64,000 nt of DNA from Alphaproteobacteria bacterium (GCA_016794125.1 JAEUKT010000004.1:685599-749598), one strand, 5' to 3'. Counted from the stretch's first letter, positions 53,353 to 62,977 are shown. Notes: generated from the letters alone by a model not told the origin. A program made the numbers and translations.

Positions 53353-54573
53353 ATGTCCGGCATCGCGTCATCCCTCGAAAACTGGTTCCAGTCGCACGCA
53401 CCCGACGAAATCCGCGCGCTGTCGAAATATCTGCTCGCGCTGGTGGCCGATCCGCAGCGGGTGATGAATGTGGTGGTGCGCCTGACGGCGTTCTGCGTGC
53501 TTGTCTCGCTGCTGTTGACGCATGACCTGTGGTTTGTGGACGGGCGGTTGTATGCGCCGGCACCTGTGCTGGCGGGGCTGCCGGCATCGCTCAATATTTT
53601 CCTGTACGGTTTGATGCTGACGTTATGCGCGCTGCTATGTGTGCGGCCGCAACTGCGGCGCTGGAGCGCGCTGGTGGCGCCCGCATTTATCTATTTCGTT
53701 TTGCAGGACCAGCTGCGCGGGCAGTTTTACCTGTATATGTATGTTTTCGCGTTGCTCGCCTGCGCCGCAGCGCCGAAGCGGGTGGAGGATAAACACCTCG
53801 ATGCCGTGCGCCTGATGCTGGCGGGGGTGTATATCTGGGCGGGCATTTACAAGCTGAATGCCATCTTCATCACGCAAGTCTTTCCGTGGTTCGTCGCCCC
53901 CTTTTTTCCGTTCCCCGAAGCCGCGAAAGTGATCGGCTTTGCCGTGCCGTTCCTTGAATCGGCGGTCGGGCTGCTGCTGTTCTTCCCGCGCTGGCGGTGG
54001 CTTTCGCAGATACTGGCGTTTTCAATGCTGTCGGTCGTGCTGCTGTCGATCGGGCCGCTGGGGCATAATCAGGCGCTGCCCGTCTGGCCGACAAATGTGT
54101 ATATGGACGCGCTGGTTATTTTCCTGTTCATCGGCAACCGCCGCGCGCTGGCGTATAAACCGGCGCTGAATATTGCCGCCATTGCCCTGTTTATCGCGCT
54201 GCCCGCGCTGGGGTTCATCAAGCAGATGGGGCCGCATCCCACGTTCCAGCTCTATTGCGGCTGCGTGCCGCTGGCGCAGGTGGAATTCGGCAGGGGGGAG
54301 GATTTCGGTTTCCTGCCCGAAACGCTGGCGACGCTGGCGGCGGCGGACGGCAGCCTCGAGGCATCCGACATCACCTATCGCCTGTTCAACGTCTCGGGCT
54401 GCAATTTTTCGCCCAGCCATGTGCCGTATCGGCAAGGCCTGCGCGGCTTCTGCCCGTACCTGAAAAAACCGCAGCAGGCGAAACTGCGCGTGCGCGAACC
54501 GCAAAGTTTGACTTCGACCGCCATGACAGAAACGGTGTATGATCTCTGTACGCCGGAAGGGGCGGTGAAATGA
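53353..54573 (+). CDS. Polytopic membrane protein (HTTM/DoxX-like), unknown
   Basis: A 406-residue protein with about eight to nine membrane helices over residues 40-310, then a roughly 100-residue soluble tail with cysteines (LYCGCVPL, VSGCNFSP, GFCPYL, YDLCTP). FYLYMYVFALL and LAGVYIWAGIYKLNAIF recall HTTM- or DoxX-type proteins. Its stop overlaps the start of a DCC thiol-oxidoreductase gene, and HTTM/DCC pairs are known, so a disulfide or redox link is plausible. The start ATG 53353 has no strong ribosome site (an earlier TTG 53338 is in frame). Confidence 0.7.
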   Translation: MSGIASSLENWFQSHAPDEIRALSKYLLALVADPQRVMNVVVRLTAFCVLVSLLLTHDLWFVDGRLYAPAPVLAGLPASLNIFLYGLMLTLCALLCVRPQLRRWSALVAPAFIYFVLQDQLRGQFYLYMYVFALLACAAAPKRVEDKHLDAVRLMLAGVYIWAGIYKLNAIFITQVFPWFVAPFFPFPEAAKVIGFAVPFLESAVGLLLFFPRWRWLSQILAFSMLSVVLLSIGPLGHNQALPVWPTNVYMDALVIFLFIGNRRALAYKPALNIAAIALFIALPALGFIKQMGPHPTFQLYCGCVPLAQVEFGRGEDFGFLPETLATLAAADGSLEASDITYRLFNVSGCNFSPSHVPYRQGLRGFCPYLKKPQQAKLRVREPQSLTSTAMTETVYDLCTPEGAVK

Positions 54574-54956
54574 TGGAAACGATCCGCATTCTGTATGACG
54601 GCGACTGCCCGTTCTGCACAAGATACGTCAAGCTGCTTCGACTGCGCGAAAACCTGACCGTCGAGCTGGTCAATGCCCGCGAAAACTCTGGTGACCGCGA
54701 TGCGGCGACACAAAAGGGTTATGATCTCGACCATGGCATGCTCGTCACCTATGGCGGACAGGATTATTACGCCGATGCGGCGATCACAATCCTTTCCGTC
54801 CTTGCCACGCGCTCGGGTTTTATCAACCGGATTGCGGCGGCGGCCTTCAGGTCGCCAAAACGCGCGAAAATCCTTTACCCCGTGCTGGCATTTTTCCGTC
54901 GCATCACCGTGCTGGCGCTGGGGCGCGGGTTGATCCGCAACCTGCCGCGCAATTAA
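54570..54956 (+). CDS. DCC (DUF393) family thiol-disulfide oxidoreductase-like protein
   Basis: A 128-residue protein with the N-terminal DCC motif LYDGDCPFCTRYV (CxxC at about 14-17), HGMLVTYGGQDYYAD and a hydrophobic C-terminal half with a possible membrane-associated helix. The family is thioredoxin-like; its partner is unknown. Translation is coupled to the membrane protein upstream (ATGA overlap). Confidence 0.9.
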   Translation: MMETIRILYDGDCPFCTRYVKLLRLRENLTVELVNARENSGDRDAATQKGYDLDHGMLVTYGGQDYYADAAITILSVLATRSGFINRIAAAAFRSPKRAKILYPVLAFFRRITVLALGRGLIRNLPRN

Positions 54957-54960
54957 TTTT

Positions 54961-54990
54961 CCGGAAACCTGTTATATCGCAGATTTCCGG
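54961..54990. other. Short inverted repeat after the DCC gene
   Basis: CCGGAAA and TTTCCGG separated by 16 bases, after TTTT. It may be a weak terminator or part of the RTX gene's control region. Confidence 0.35.
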
Positions 54991-55052
54991 TGTCTTTTGC
55001 CCGTATTCGGACTAGTTTTGTAACAGGGAATTTTCTGTTTCGGGGATATCAC

Positions 55053-58000
55053 ATGGCATTGGTCGAAGGCGGCAACGGCGCGGATACTCTCGACGGCACA
55101 AACGGCAATGACACGGTCAAGGGTTTCGGCGGCAACGACACGCTGAACGGCTTCGACGGGCACGACATCCTGGACGGCGGTGCAGGCAACGATGTCATCA
55201 ATTCCGGCGACGGCGAAGATCTGCTGCTGGGCGGCATCGGGCTCGATACGCTGGTGGGCGGGCTTGGCAACAACAGGCTGGACGGCGGTGCCGGCGTGGA
55301 TACCATGACGGGCGGCGCGGGTAACGATACCTATGTCGTCGATAACGCGGGCGACCTGATTGTCGAGCTTTCGGGTGAAGGTAACGACACGGTTGAATCA
55401 TCGGTCAGTTACACGCTGGGGGCGAACCTTGAAAACCTCACGCTCACGGGTGCGGCGGGGGTGATAGCCACCGGCAACGCGCTCGACAATATCCTGACGG
55501 GCAACAGCGGCGCAAACAAGCTGTTCGGGCTCGACGGCAACGACACGATCGACGGCGGCTTTGGCGGCGACCAGATGACAGGCGGCACCGGCGACGATGT
55601 GTATATCGTCGATAACACGGCCGACCGCGTGACCGAAAACGCGGGCGAGGGCGTGGACGAAGTCCGCGCCTATGTCACCTATACCCTTGCCGCCAACGTC
55701 GAAAACCTGTTGCTGGAGCAGGGCTCGGTTATTCATGGCACGGGCAACGCGCTCGATAACCTCATCACCGGTAACGACCGCGATAACACGCTGAACGGCA
55801 TGGGCGGCACCGATACGCTGCTGGGCGGACTTGGCAACGATACCTATGTCGTCGATGATTTACTGGACATTATTCTGGATGCGGACGGCGTCGATACTAT
55901 CCGCGCAAGCCTGAGCTACGATTTGTCTTCCGCGCTGAACGTGGAAAATCTTGTGCTGACGGGTACAACCGCGATCAACGGCACCGGCGATGGCGGCGAT
56001 AACGTCTTGACCGGCAATACCGCCGTCAACACGCTGGCGGGCGGTGCGGGGAACGATACCTTGAACGGCGGCGCGGGCGCGGATGTCATGATCGGCGGCA
56101 GCGACGACGACACGTATTACGTCGATAACACGGGCGATATCGTCAGCGAAGACGCAGTCGGCGGCATCGACACGGTATTTTCCAGCGTCGCCTTCGACCT
56201 GACGGCATCGGGCGAAACCGAAAACCTGACGCTGACGGGCACGGCGGCGATTTCAGGCACCGGCAACGCGCTTGGCAACGTCATCACCGGCAATGCGGGT
56301 GCGAACACGCTGTCGGGCGCAGGGGGCGACGACACGCTGGACGGCGGCGCGGGCAACGACACGCTGCGCGGCGGCACGGGCGATGATGTGTATATCGTCA
56401 ACGCAACGACCGGCAAGACCATAATCGAACTGGCGGGCGAGGGGATTGATACCGTACGCGCGACCGTTACGCATACGCTGGCGGCCGAGGTCGATAACCT
56501 TGACCTTTTGGGCACCGCAAACCTGAACGGCACCGGAAACGCGCTGGTTAACGTCATCACCGGCACATCGGGCAACAATACGCTGAACGGTCTGGCGGGC
56601 GCGGATACGCTGACCGGCAATGGCGGCATCGATGTGTTTATCGTCGATGACGCGGGCGATGTGGTGAATGGCACGGGCGTCATCCTGTCCTCGGTCACGC
56701 GCGACCTGAACGTCAATACGCTGGGTGTCGATAACCTGACGCTGACCGGCACCGCTGCGATTGACGGCACGGGCAACGCGAACGCCAACACCCTTACGGG
56801 CAACAGCGCGGTCAATACGCTGGACGGTCAGGACGGCGACGACGTGTTCGTCATCGATGCGACCGATATCGTGGATGGCGGCGCGGGCAGCGATACGGTC
56901 GTTGTGGGTTTTACCGCCTCGACGGGATATGCGAACTGGACCGGCATCGAAAACATCACCCTGACCGGCACCGCGCTGCTGAACGCGACGGGCGACGGCG
57001 GAGATAACACGCTGACGGGCAACAACGCCAAAAACACGCTGGACGGCGGGCTGGGCAACGACACCTATGTCGTGACGGCGGGTGATGTGATTATCGACGC
57101 GGGCGGTACCGACACCGTGCGCAGCGCTGCCAGCTACACGGCGACGGCCGATATCGAAAATATCGTGCTGACCGGCACGCTGAACGTCAATGCCTTCGGC
57201 AATGCTGGCATTAATACCATTCAGGGCAATGCCGGAAACAACACGCTGGAAAGCCGCGGCGGCGACGATACGCTGGCGGGCGGCGCGGGCAACGATGTTT
57301 ACGTGATCGACGGCGCGGCGGTAACGATCATCGAAAACGCGGGCGAGGGCATCGACACCGTGCGCACCGCCTTCACCCATGTGCTGCAGAACGAGGTTGA
57401 AAATCTTGTGCTGACCGGCACGGCGGCGGCGGACGGCACGGGCAACGCGCTTGAAAATTCGCTGACGGGCAACAGCGGGGCCAACACGCTGGACGGCGGC
57501 GCGGGCGCGGATGTGATGGCGGGCGGCGCGGGCGACGACGTTTATTTCGTCGATAACGACGGCGACCGCACCAGCGACACCGGCGGTTTCGATGTCGTGT
57601 TCGCAACCGATGCCAGCCATACGCTGGGGCAGGGGCTTGAAAACCTGACGCTGCTGGGCACGATGGATACCAACGGCACCGGCAACAACCTGCGCAACGT
57701 CATTACCGGCAACGACGGCGGCAACAGCCTGAACGGCATGCAGGGCGCGGATACCATGATCGGGGGGCTTGGCAACGACACCTATATCGTCGATAGCACC
57801 GCCGACGTTGTGATTGAAAACATCGCCGAAGGCAGCGATACCGTTTTTTCCAGCGTCACATATACGCTGTCGCAGGACGTTGATAACCTGAATCTTACCG
57901 GCTCGCTGGCGCTGACCGGCACGGGCAACGCACTTGCGAACATTATCAACGGTAATGGCGGCGCGAACGTGCTCTACGGGCGCGGCGGCGACGATAGCAT

Positions 58001-58391
58001 TTCCGGCGGCGCGGGCAACGACATACTGTACGGCGAACTGGGCAACGACACGCTGACAGGCGGTGCGGGGCGCGACATCATGTTCGGCGGCGAGGGTGCG
58101 GATAATTTCCATTTCGATTCCACAGCCTTTGAAACGCCGGTCGATATCGTGCGCGATTACAGCCTGGCGCAGGGTGACGTGATCGACGTGACGGACCTGC
58201 TGACCGGTTACGACCCGCTGACCGATAACGCCAGCGATTTCGTGCGGCATGTGGTCAAGAGCGGTGCAAGTTTTGTGCAGGTCGATCTGGACGGCACGGG
58301 CACCGGATCCGGCTGGGTCGATATCGCGCTGCTAACAGGCCTCCACCCCGTCGCGGGGCAGACGGCTGTCCTGTTCCTTGTCCCGACCTGA
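55053..58391 (+). CDS. RTX calcium-binding repeat protein, type I secreted
   Basis: 1112 residues made almost wholly of repeats. About eleven units of roughly 90 residues each combine a strand-rich block (TYVVDNAGD, DTVESSVSYTLG, NLTLTGTAA, GTGNALDN) with one to three RTX nonapeptides (GGAGNDTLNG type) that bind Ca2+. The last 100 residues (DNFHFDSTAFETPVDIVRDY, then GDVIDVTDLL) look like a C-terminal type I secretion signal; no N-terminal signal peptide. No catalytic domain is seen, so an adhesin or surface-layer role is likelier than a toxin. ATG 55053 has CGGGGA upstream. Secretion genes are not adjacent. Confidence 0.9.
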   Translation: MALVEGGNGADTLDGTNGNDTVKGFGGNDTLNGFDGHDILDGGAGNDVINSGDGEDLLLGGIGLDTLVGGLGNNRLDGGAGVDTMTGGAGNDTYVVDNAGDLIVELSGEGNDTVESSVSYTLGANLENLTLTGAAGVIATGNALDNILTGNSGANKLFGLDGNDTIDGGFGGDQMTGGTGDDVYIVDNTADRVTENAGEGVDEVRAYVTYTLAANVENLLLEQGSVIHGTGNALDNLITGNDRDNTLNGMGGTDTLLGGLGNDTYVVDDLLDIILDADGVDTIRASLSYDLSSALNVENLVLTGTTAINGTGDGGDNVLTGNTAVNTLAGGAGNDTLNGGAGADVMIGGSDDDTYYVDNTGDIVSEDAVGGIDTVFSSVAFDLTASGETENLTLTGTAAISGTGNALGNVITGNAGANTLSGAGGDDTLDGGAGNDTLRGGTGDDVYIVNATTGKTIIELAGEGIDTVRATVTHTLAAEVDNLDLLGTANLNGTGNALVNVITGTSGNNTLNGLAGADTLTGNGGIDVFIVDDAGDVVNGTGVILSSVTRDLNVNTLGVDNLTLTGTAAIDGTGNANANTLTGNSAVNTLDGQDGDDVFVIDATDIVDGGAGSDTVVVGFTASTGYANWTGIENITLTGTALLNATGDGGDNTLTGNNAKNTLDGGLGNDTYVVTAGDVIIDAGGTDTVRSAASYTATADIENIVLTGTLNVNAFGNAGINTIQGNAGNNTLESRGGDDTLAGGAGNDVYVIDGAAVTIIENAGEGIDTVRTAFTHVLQNEVENLVLTGTAAADGTGNALENSLTGNSGANTLDGGAGADVMAGGAGDDVYFVDNDGDRTSDTGGFDVVFATDASHTLGQGLENLTLLGTMDTNGTGNNLRNVITGNDGGNSLNGMQGADTMIGGLGNDTYIVDSTADVVIENIAEGSDTVFSSVTYTLSQDVDNLNLTGSLALTGTGNALANIINGNGGANVLYGRGGDDSISGGAGNDILYGELGNDTLTGGAGRDIMFGGEGADNFHFDSTAFETPVDIVRDYSLAQGDVIDVTDLLTGYDPLTDNASDFVRHVVKSGASFVQVDLDGTGTGSGWVDIALLTGLHPVAGQTAVLFLVPT

Positions 58392-58395
58392 TGCC

Positions 58396-59049
58396 ATGCC
58401 GCATTTTTTCTACCTGATCCGCCACGGCGAAAGCGCATCGAATGCCGGCGAAAAAACGCTGGATGCCGCATCCACCACGCTGACGGAGCGCGGCTGGCAG
58501 GGGGCGCGGGCGAATGCGGCCAGCTTTCCCGCCACGCCCGGCCGCATCGTCACCTCGCGCTATATCCGCACGACGCAGACGGCGACACCGCTGATAGAAC
58601 GCTTTGCCGGCGTGCCGGTCGAGGAATGGGACATCCACGAATTCACCTATATGTCAGCCGATAAATATGCTGGCACGACAACCCACGAACGCCGCCCCTT
58701 TATCGACGCATACTGGCAACGCCTCGACCCGTATTTCAACGATGGCGACGGCGAAAGCTTCGCGGATTTCGCGGCCCGCTGCCGCGCCTTCATCGCCCGC
58801 ATGGGCTGCACGACCGGCATCACCGCGGCCTTCAGCCACGGGCATTTTATTCGCGGCGTGCTGCACGCGCTGGACGGCAATTTCGATACGGTCACACAAG
58901 ATGCGATGACGAAATTCTGGCGCGACCATCACGCCAATCCCATTCCAAACTGCACGCGCTATGTTTTCGCCGTCGGCGGCGGAGATGTGAAGCTGCTGGA
59001 GCGTCAGGACGGCGCGGCGGAAAACGTGAAACAGGCGATCATCGACTGA
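58396..59049 (+). CDS. Histidine phosphatase family protein
   Basis: A 217-residue phosphoglycerate-mutase-like phosphatase. The catalytic motif is LIRHGESASN (His near residue 10), TSRYIRTTQTATPLI supplies the second arginine, and FSHGHFIRGVLHAL the second histidine. Substrate unknown. It starts 4 bases after the RTX stop and may be co-transcribed, and is convergent to the ATP-grasp gene. Confidence 0.88.
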   Translation: MPHFFYLIRHGESASNAGEKTLDAASTTLTERGWQGARANAASFPATPGRIVTSRYIRTTQTATPLIERFAGVPVEEWDIHEFTYMSADKYAGTTTHERRPFIDAYWQRLDPYFNDGDGESFADFAARCRAFIARMGCTTGITAAFSHGHFIRGVLHALDGNFDTVTQDAMTKFWRDHHANPIPNCTRYVFAVGGGDVKLLERQDGAAENVKQAIID

Positions 59050-59052
59050 CGG

Positions 59053-60027
59053 TCACGCCGCCGCCATCTGCCGCGGCCCGCGCCCCAGATGGTTCAGCGC
59101 CATGCGCAGGAAATGGCTGTCCCAGCTGCCGCCGCCCGATTGGGTAAAGCAGTCAGGATACATGCCGGGGAAGGTGTTTTCATCGACAATCAGGTATTTC
59201 CCCTGCGCGGTCGAATAAATGAAATCGAAACCGATCACATCGGCCTGCAACGCGCGCGCGGCCTTCAGCGCGACATCGCGCACGGGCGCGGCATCGACCC
59301 AGTCCACGCCGCCGCCCTTGCGGTCGGCATCATAGACCTTCCAGTTATCGACGAATTTTTCCGGTTTCTTGCGGTAGCCATAGACCAGCTGCCCGTCGAT
59401 GACGGTGGTGCTGATCCATTTGGTGATGTCGTTTTCCTCGAATTCCTCGCAGAATATCTGCAGTTTTTCGGGATAGAACGATTGCCCGTATTCGACCGCG
59501 TCGACCAGCTCGCGCGGGGTTTTCACCATATGGATGCCCTGCCCGAAAGCGCCCAGCGTGGGCTTCAAAAGCGCAGGGCCCGACGCCACGACATCGGATG
59601 CCACGGCATTTGCGTTCTGTGCCGGGAACATCCAGAAATTCGCGGTCGGCAGCCCCGCGCCGCGCAAAATCGTATGCGCGTTGAATTTGTCGAGCCCGTT
59701 GATAAGACCTTCGGGATCCGGCACCACGCGCGTCGATTTCGCCAGCGTGCGCAAGACCGTCACGCCCCAGCTGTTCGGCTGGTGAGACACGAAATACCAC
59801 AGCACAAGGTCAAGATCCGACAGGCAGCCGTTCGCGTCATACACCTTGCCGTTATGCACATAAGCGCTTGCAAGGTCGCAGGGCACAACCTCGATATCGC
59901 TTTGCGCCGCTAATCCCGCGATCACCGCCTGCCGCACATCGTCCGGCATCAGCCCGTTGCCTTCGATCACGTTGCCGGACGGGTGCTTGGGCGGCAAAAA
60001 CACGCCCACACGTTTTTTGTTTTTCAT
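59053..60027 (-). CDS. RimK/glutathione-synthetase-like ATP-grasp ligase
   Basis: A 324-residue ATP-grasp protein. The ATP-binding core has GLPTANFWMFP, LLKPTLGAFGQGIHMV (the small-loop lysine) and DVIGFDFIYS with LIVDENTFPGMY holding the metal-binding Glu and Asn. The N-terminus is GVFLPPKHPSGNVIEGNG. It ligates a carboxylate to an amine with ATP. It is 25 bases downstream of a YbdK-type carboxylate-amine ligase gene on the same strand; such pairs are reported in peptide-bond-forming clusters. Start ATG 60027 follows GGGGGA. Confidence 0.87.
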   Translation of the reverse strand: MKNKKRVGVFLPPKHPSGNVIEGNGLMPDDVRQAVIAGLAAQSDIEVVPCDLASAYVHNGKVYDANGCLSDLDLVLWYFVSHQPNSWGVTVLRTLAKSTRVVPDPEGLINGLDKFNAHTILRGAGLPTANFWMFPAQNANAVASDVVASGPALLKPTLGAFGQGIHMVKTPRELVDAVEYGQSFYPEKLQIFCEEFEENDITKWISTTVIDGQLVYGYRKKPEKFVDNWKVYDADRKGGGVDWVDAAPVRDVALKAARALQADVIGFDFIYSTAQGKYLIVDENTFPGMYPDCFTQSGGGSWDSHFLRMALNHLGRGPRQMAAA

Positions 60028-60052
60028 TATTATTCCCCCTTTGTTTGCCGCG

Positions 60053-61354
60053 TCAGAACAGCCACAGCCCGTAACCCTGCGCAAGGTAATGCGGATACTG
60101 GTATGGCTTGATTTCCTCGAGCGCCGCGACCTGCGGTTCTTCCGCAACGGCCTCCGGCTGGTCCCATAGCGGATGCCCCGCCGCCAGTTCCGCCGCCGCA
60201 TGGGCATAGACCGCCTTGAAATTCCCCTCCGCCGCCAGCGCGCGGCGCTGCCGCTCGGCGCTGTTGCCGTGCGAAAGGATGCCCAGCAGCGTGTCGCGGT
60301 ACTGCTGGTAACCCAGTTTTTCAAAAAACGGATCCAGCCTGTCGATCCATTGCGAAATATCCTCGCGCAGGGGGCGCACATCGCCGAAATCGTCGGCCAC
60401 GATATCGGCATCGAGCCCGTATCGCATCGCGCGCCATTTGTTTTCGCGCATCCGCCAGCTGGCGGGGCGGGGCATGTCGTCCAGCCAGCCCTGATGTTCC
60501 GCGAACCAGTGGCCGAGGCAATGCACGAAGGCCGTGATCGCCGCCGCTTCCGCAATCGTCGCGGGCTGGTCGCAGATGCGGATTTCCAGCGTGCCGTAGC
60601 GCGGGCAGGGGCGGATATCCCACCACATGTCCTTCAGGTCGGAAATTGAGCCGGAACGCGTCATCGCGCGCACCAGCCCCTTATATTCCTGCCAGTTTTC
60701 AAACTGGTACGGCATGCCGCCGATGGGCATGGATTCCGTCACGGCGGGGCGCATGCTGGCAAAGCCTGTGTCGCGGCCTTCCTCGAACGGCGAGCTTGCG
60801 CTGAGCGCCAGCAGGTGCGGCAGGAAGCGCATATAGAAATTGTGGTAACGGATGCAGGACTGCGTGTCCTTCATGCCGATATGGATATGCATGCCCAGCG
60901 TCGTGAAGCGGCGGTACAGCTCCTGCCGCGTTTCGCGCAGCTGTTTGTAACGCTCCGTTTCCGTCGGCGTGACCTGGCTTTGCTTCAGCATCGGCAGCAC
61001 GCCCGCGCCCACCAGCATCGCGTCATGCGCGGCCAGTTGCGGCGTAATGCGCGACAGCCGGTCGTTCAGGTGGATTTCAACCTCCTGCACGTTTTTGCAG
61101 ACATCGGTCGTGATTTCGATCATGTGCTGGTACAGCTCGTGCTGCACGCCCGGATGTTTCGCACCCTTGACGATATCAAGCCCCAGCGGCGCGGGCAGGC
61201 AGGTGTCGCGGTTGACGATGCCGAATTCACATTCCACGCCCAGCGTCAGCGGTTCGCTCTGCGCGAACAGCAATTGCCGGTTTATTCTGGCGAAAACATT
61301 GTCCTCTGCCGGCTGTCGTTTGAACGGCTTAAAAATTTTTTCGATCAGGAGCAT
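60053..61354 (-). CDS. YbdK-type carboxylate-amine ligase (GCS2 family)
   Basis: A 433-residue protein of the glutamate-cysteine ligase 2 family. LTLGVECEFGIV (Mg/ATP glutamates), GMHIHIGMKDTQ, RYGTLEIRICDQP and the WRAMRYGLDADIV segment are family marks. In E. coli YbdK has weak gamma-glutamylcysteine synthetase activity. The C-terminus is extended by about 60 residues beyond the usual end. ATG 61354 with AAAGAGG upstream is preferred over a longer frame to 61495. Forms an operon with the ATP-grasp ligase. Confidence 0.9.
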   Translation of the reverse strand: MLLIEKIFKPFKRQPAEDNVFARINRQLLFAQSEPLTLGVECEFGIVNRDTCLPAPLGLDIVKGAKHPGVQHELYQHMIEITTDVCKNVQEVEIHLNDRLSRITPQLAAHDAMLVGAGVLPMLKQSQVTPTETERYKQLRETRQELYRRFTTLGMHIHIGMKDTQSCIRYHNFYMRFLPHLLALSASSPFEEGRDTGFASMRPAVTESMPIGGMPYQFENWQEYKGLVRAMTRSGSISDLKDMWWDIRPCPRYGTLEIRICDQPATIAEAAAITAFVHCLGHWFAEHQGWLDDMPRPASWRMRENKWRAMRYGLDADIVADDFGDVRPLREDISQWIDRLDPFFEKLGYQQYRDTLLGILSHGNSAERQRRALAAEGNFKAVYAHAAAELAAGHPLWDQPEAVAEEPQVAALEEIKPYQYPHYLAQGYGLWLF

Positions 61355-61627
61355 GTGATGCCTCTTTCTGATGGTGTCACGGTGATTTTGATTGAAGGGC
61401 AGCGCTGACGCTGCAGTATCCGCGCATCGGCATTCGCTGGGAGAGCCCCCTGCTGCGTCAGAGGTGCGCGGCGCTTCCCGCTGCCATAATTCCAAAATAG
61501 CACCGCAAGCTTACATGCGTCTTACGCGCGGCATTTTTTTGGGTGCTGCGGAAATAAGCTGTTAAAAACACAAAGAATTATTTTTTGTCTCCGTCAGGCA
61601 AACCCGCTCAACAACGGGTTTATTGAC
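61355..61627. other. Intergenic region without a gene
   Basis: Roughly 270 bases between the divergent YbdK-type gene and the promoter at 61628. Its first part is GC-rich and could hold the YbdK promoter; from 61540 it is AT-rich. Nothing else is recognised. Confidence 0.4.
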
Positions 61628-61656
61628 TTGACATATCATGCGGTTGTTTCTATTAA
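61628..61656 (+). promoter_or_regulatory. Strong sigma-70 type promoter
   Basis: TTGACA (61628-61633), 17 bases, TATTAA (61651-61656), about 32 bases before the ATG at 61689. A short hairpin-like AACCGAAAAACCGG with GGAGG serves as leader and ribosome-binding site. Confidence 0.75.
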
Positions 61657-61688
61657 ATCCTCCATAAACCGAAAAACCGGAGGATTTC

Positions 61689-62522
61689 ATGACCAACTTG
61701 TTTCAAGGCAAGACGGGTGCCGAGATTGCCCGCGCGATGGGCGAACTGACCAGCGCCGAACAGACCCGCGCGCAATTCGCCGCGCTCGCCGCGCTGCCCG
61801 CGGAAACGCGCGACGTTGTTGTGGACGCGCTTGAAAAAGACCTGCTGCAACTGACCGGAACGTTCCGCAGCTATATCGACGACATGGGCATGGCGCCCGC
61901 CAAATCCGCCTGGATCAACACCAAGGCGCCCGATACGCAGGCCGCCATCCGCGAAGAACAGGCGCTGGCCGAAATCGTGCAGCAGCTGGCGGTGCTGAAG
62001 GGCAATGCGGCAGACCCTCTGGTTACCGCCGCCGCGCAGGAAATCGCCAAGCTGACACCCGCGCAAACCGGAACCGAAAATGCCGTCTATGGCGCGATCT
62101 TCGATGCGATTGAAAAAGTGATGATCGCAAGCGGCATCATGCCGAAGGCAGAAGAAAACGAGCGCCTGGAAAAAATCCATGACGCCTTCGGCTGGCGCAT
62201 GTCGGTCGCGGTCAAGGAACATTTCAACGCCGCCGGAAAATTCCAGCAATTCGCGCAAGCCCCGACCGAGGCCGAAAACGAACAGCAAAGAAACGCGCTG
62301 CGCGGCCTGCTGACCAAATCGGACGAGGAAGCGACGCTGGGTTACCTGAAGGCGACCGATGTGTTCATGAGCGTCGCGCGCCGCGTGGGCAGCGATGCCG
62401 ACCTTGCAGCGCTGCTGCCGAAAAACAACTTCGACGCGACGGATGTGGAAGTGCTTGAAAAACACAAGCTGCCGTCGCTTGCGGCGCTGGTCAAAACGTC
62501 GATCCAGAACAAGCCGAAATAA
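61689..62522 (+). CDS. Unknown soluble protein
   Basis: A 277-residue, almost wholly helical, acidic protein with no signal peptide or membrane segment. GELTSAEQTRAQFAAL, EKDLLQLTGTFRSYIDDMG and LEKIHDAFGWRMSVAVKEHF are its clearest blocks. No family recognised. It has the strongest-looking promoter in the window (TTGACA-N17-TATTAA) and an ideal GGAGG site, suggesting high expression. Confidence 0.7.
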   Translation: MTNLFQGKTGAEIARAMGELTSAEQTRAQFAALAALPAETRDVVVDALEKDLLQLTGTFRSYIDDMGMAPAKSAWINTKAPDTQAAIREEQALAEIVQQLAVLKGNAADPLVTAAAQEIAKLTPAQTGTENAVYGAIFDAIEKVMIASGIMPKAEENERLEKIHDAFGWRMSVAVKEHFNAAGKFQQFAQAPTEAENEQQRNALRGLLTKSDEEATLGYLKATDVFMSVARRVGSDADLAALLPKNNFDATDVEVLEKHKLPSLAALVKTSIQNKPK

Positions 62523-62635
62523 AACAGGCCGGAATAACCCCGGCTTTCGGCGCATCCCTGACAAATATCCTGACAAATATCAAGGCATCATCCCCCCGCC
62601 GCCTGTAACCTGAAAAGGTGAAAGGCGCGGGGACG

Positions 62636-62977
62636 ATGAAACTTGCGGTCAGAAAATGCCTCGCCTGCACCGGCGGCGGGGTCAGCGGATTGCTGGCAGG
62701 CCATGCCGGCTGCCTTGCCGCGACAATTTTCGCGGGAGCCGCCGCCGCGCTGCCGCTTTCCATGTTTATCTTCGGCGCAATTGCCAGCGCCGCGGGGCTT
62801 GCGCTCTGGTTTCACTTACGTGGCGATGCGGCATCCCTGCGCGAAAAACAGGTTGTCATGGCAAGCGCTCTACTGGGCCTGCTCATCTCAATCGCCCTGC
62901 ATCACCCGTCCTCCGCAGGTGCCGAAGAGATCACCTTCAACCCCTTCGACGCTTTCTGCGGCCAACTGCCGGGGTGA
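62636..62977 (+). CDS. Small membrane protein with several cysteines, unknown
   Basis: A 113-residue protein with three hydrophobic segments (about 22-45, 49-64 and 74-89). The first segments follow KCLACTGGGVSGLLAGHAGC, with three cysteines, and one more lies at the C-terminus (DAFCGQLPG). The arrangement is mildly like small metal-handling membrane proteins (MerC/MerT-like) but no family call is possible. ATG 62636 has GCGGGGA upstream; GTG 62618 is an alternative. Confidence 0.55.
   Translation: MKLAVRKCLACTGGGVSGLLAGHAGCLAATIFAGAAAALPLSMFIFGAIASAAGLALWFHLRGDAASLREKQVVMASALLGLLISIALHHPSSAGAEEITFNPFDAFCGQLPG

Noticed and set aside
56253..58250. A 665-codon minus-strand frame opposite the RTX gene
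   Set aside because: It arises from the repetitive GC-rich RTX codons; no protein-like features and the plus-strand reading is unambiguous.
60028..60555. Upstream extension of the ATP-grasp frame into the YbdK gene
   Set aside because: The added residues are an out-of-frame reading of the YbdK C-terminus; the ATG at 60027 has a good ribosome-binding site.
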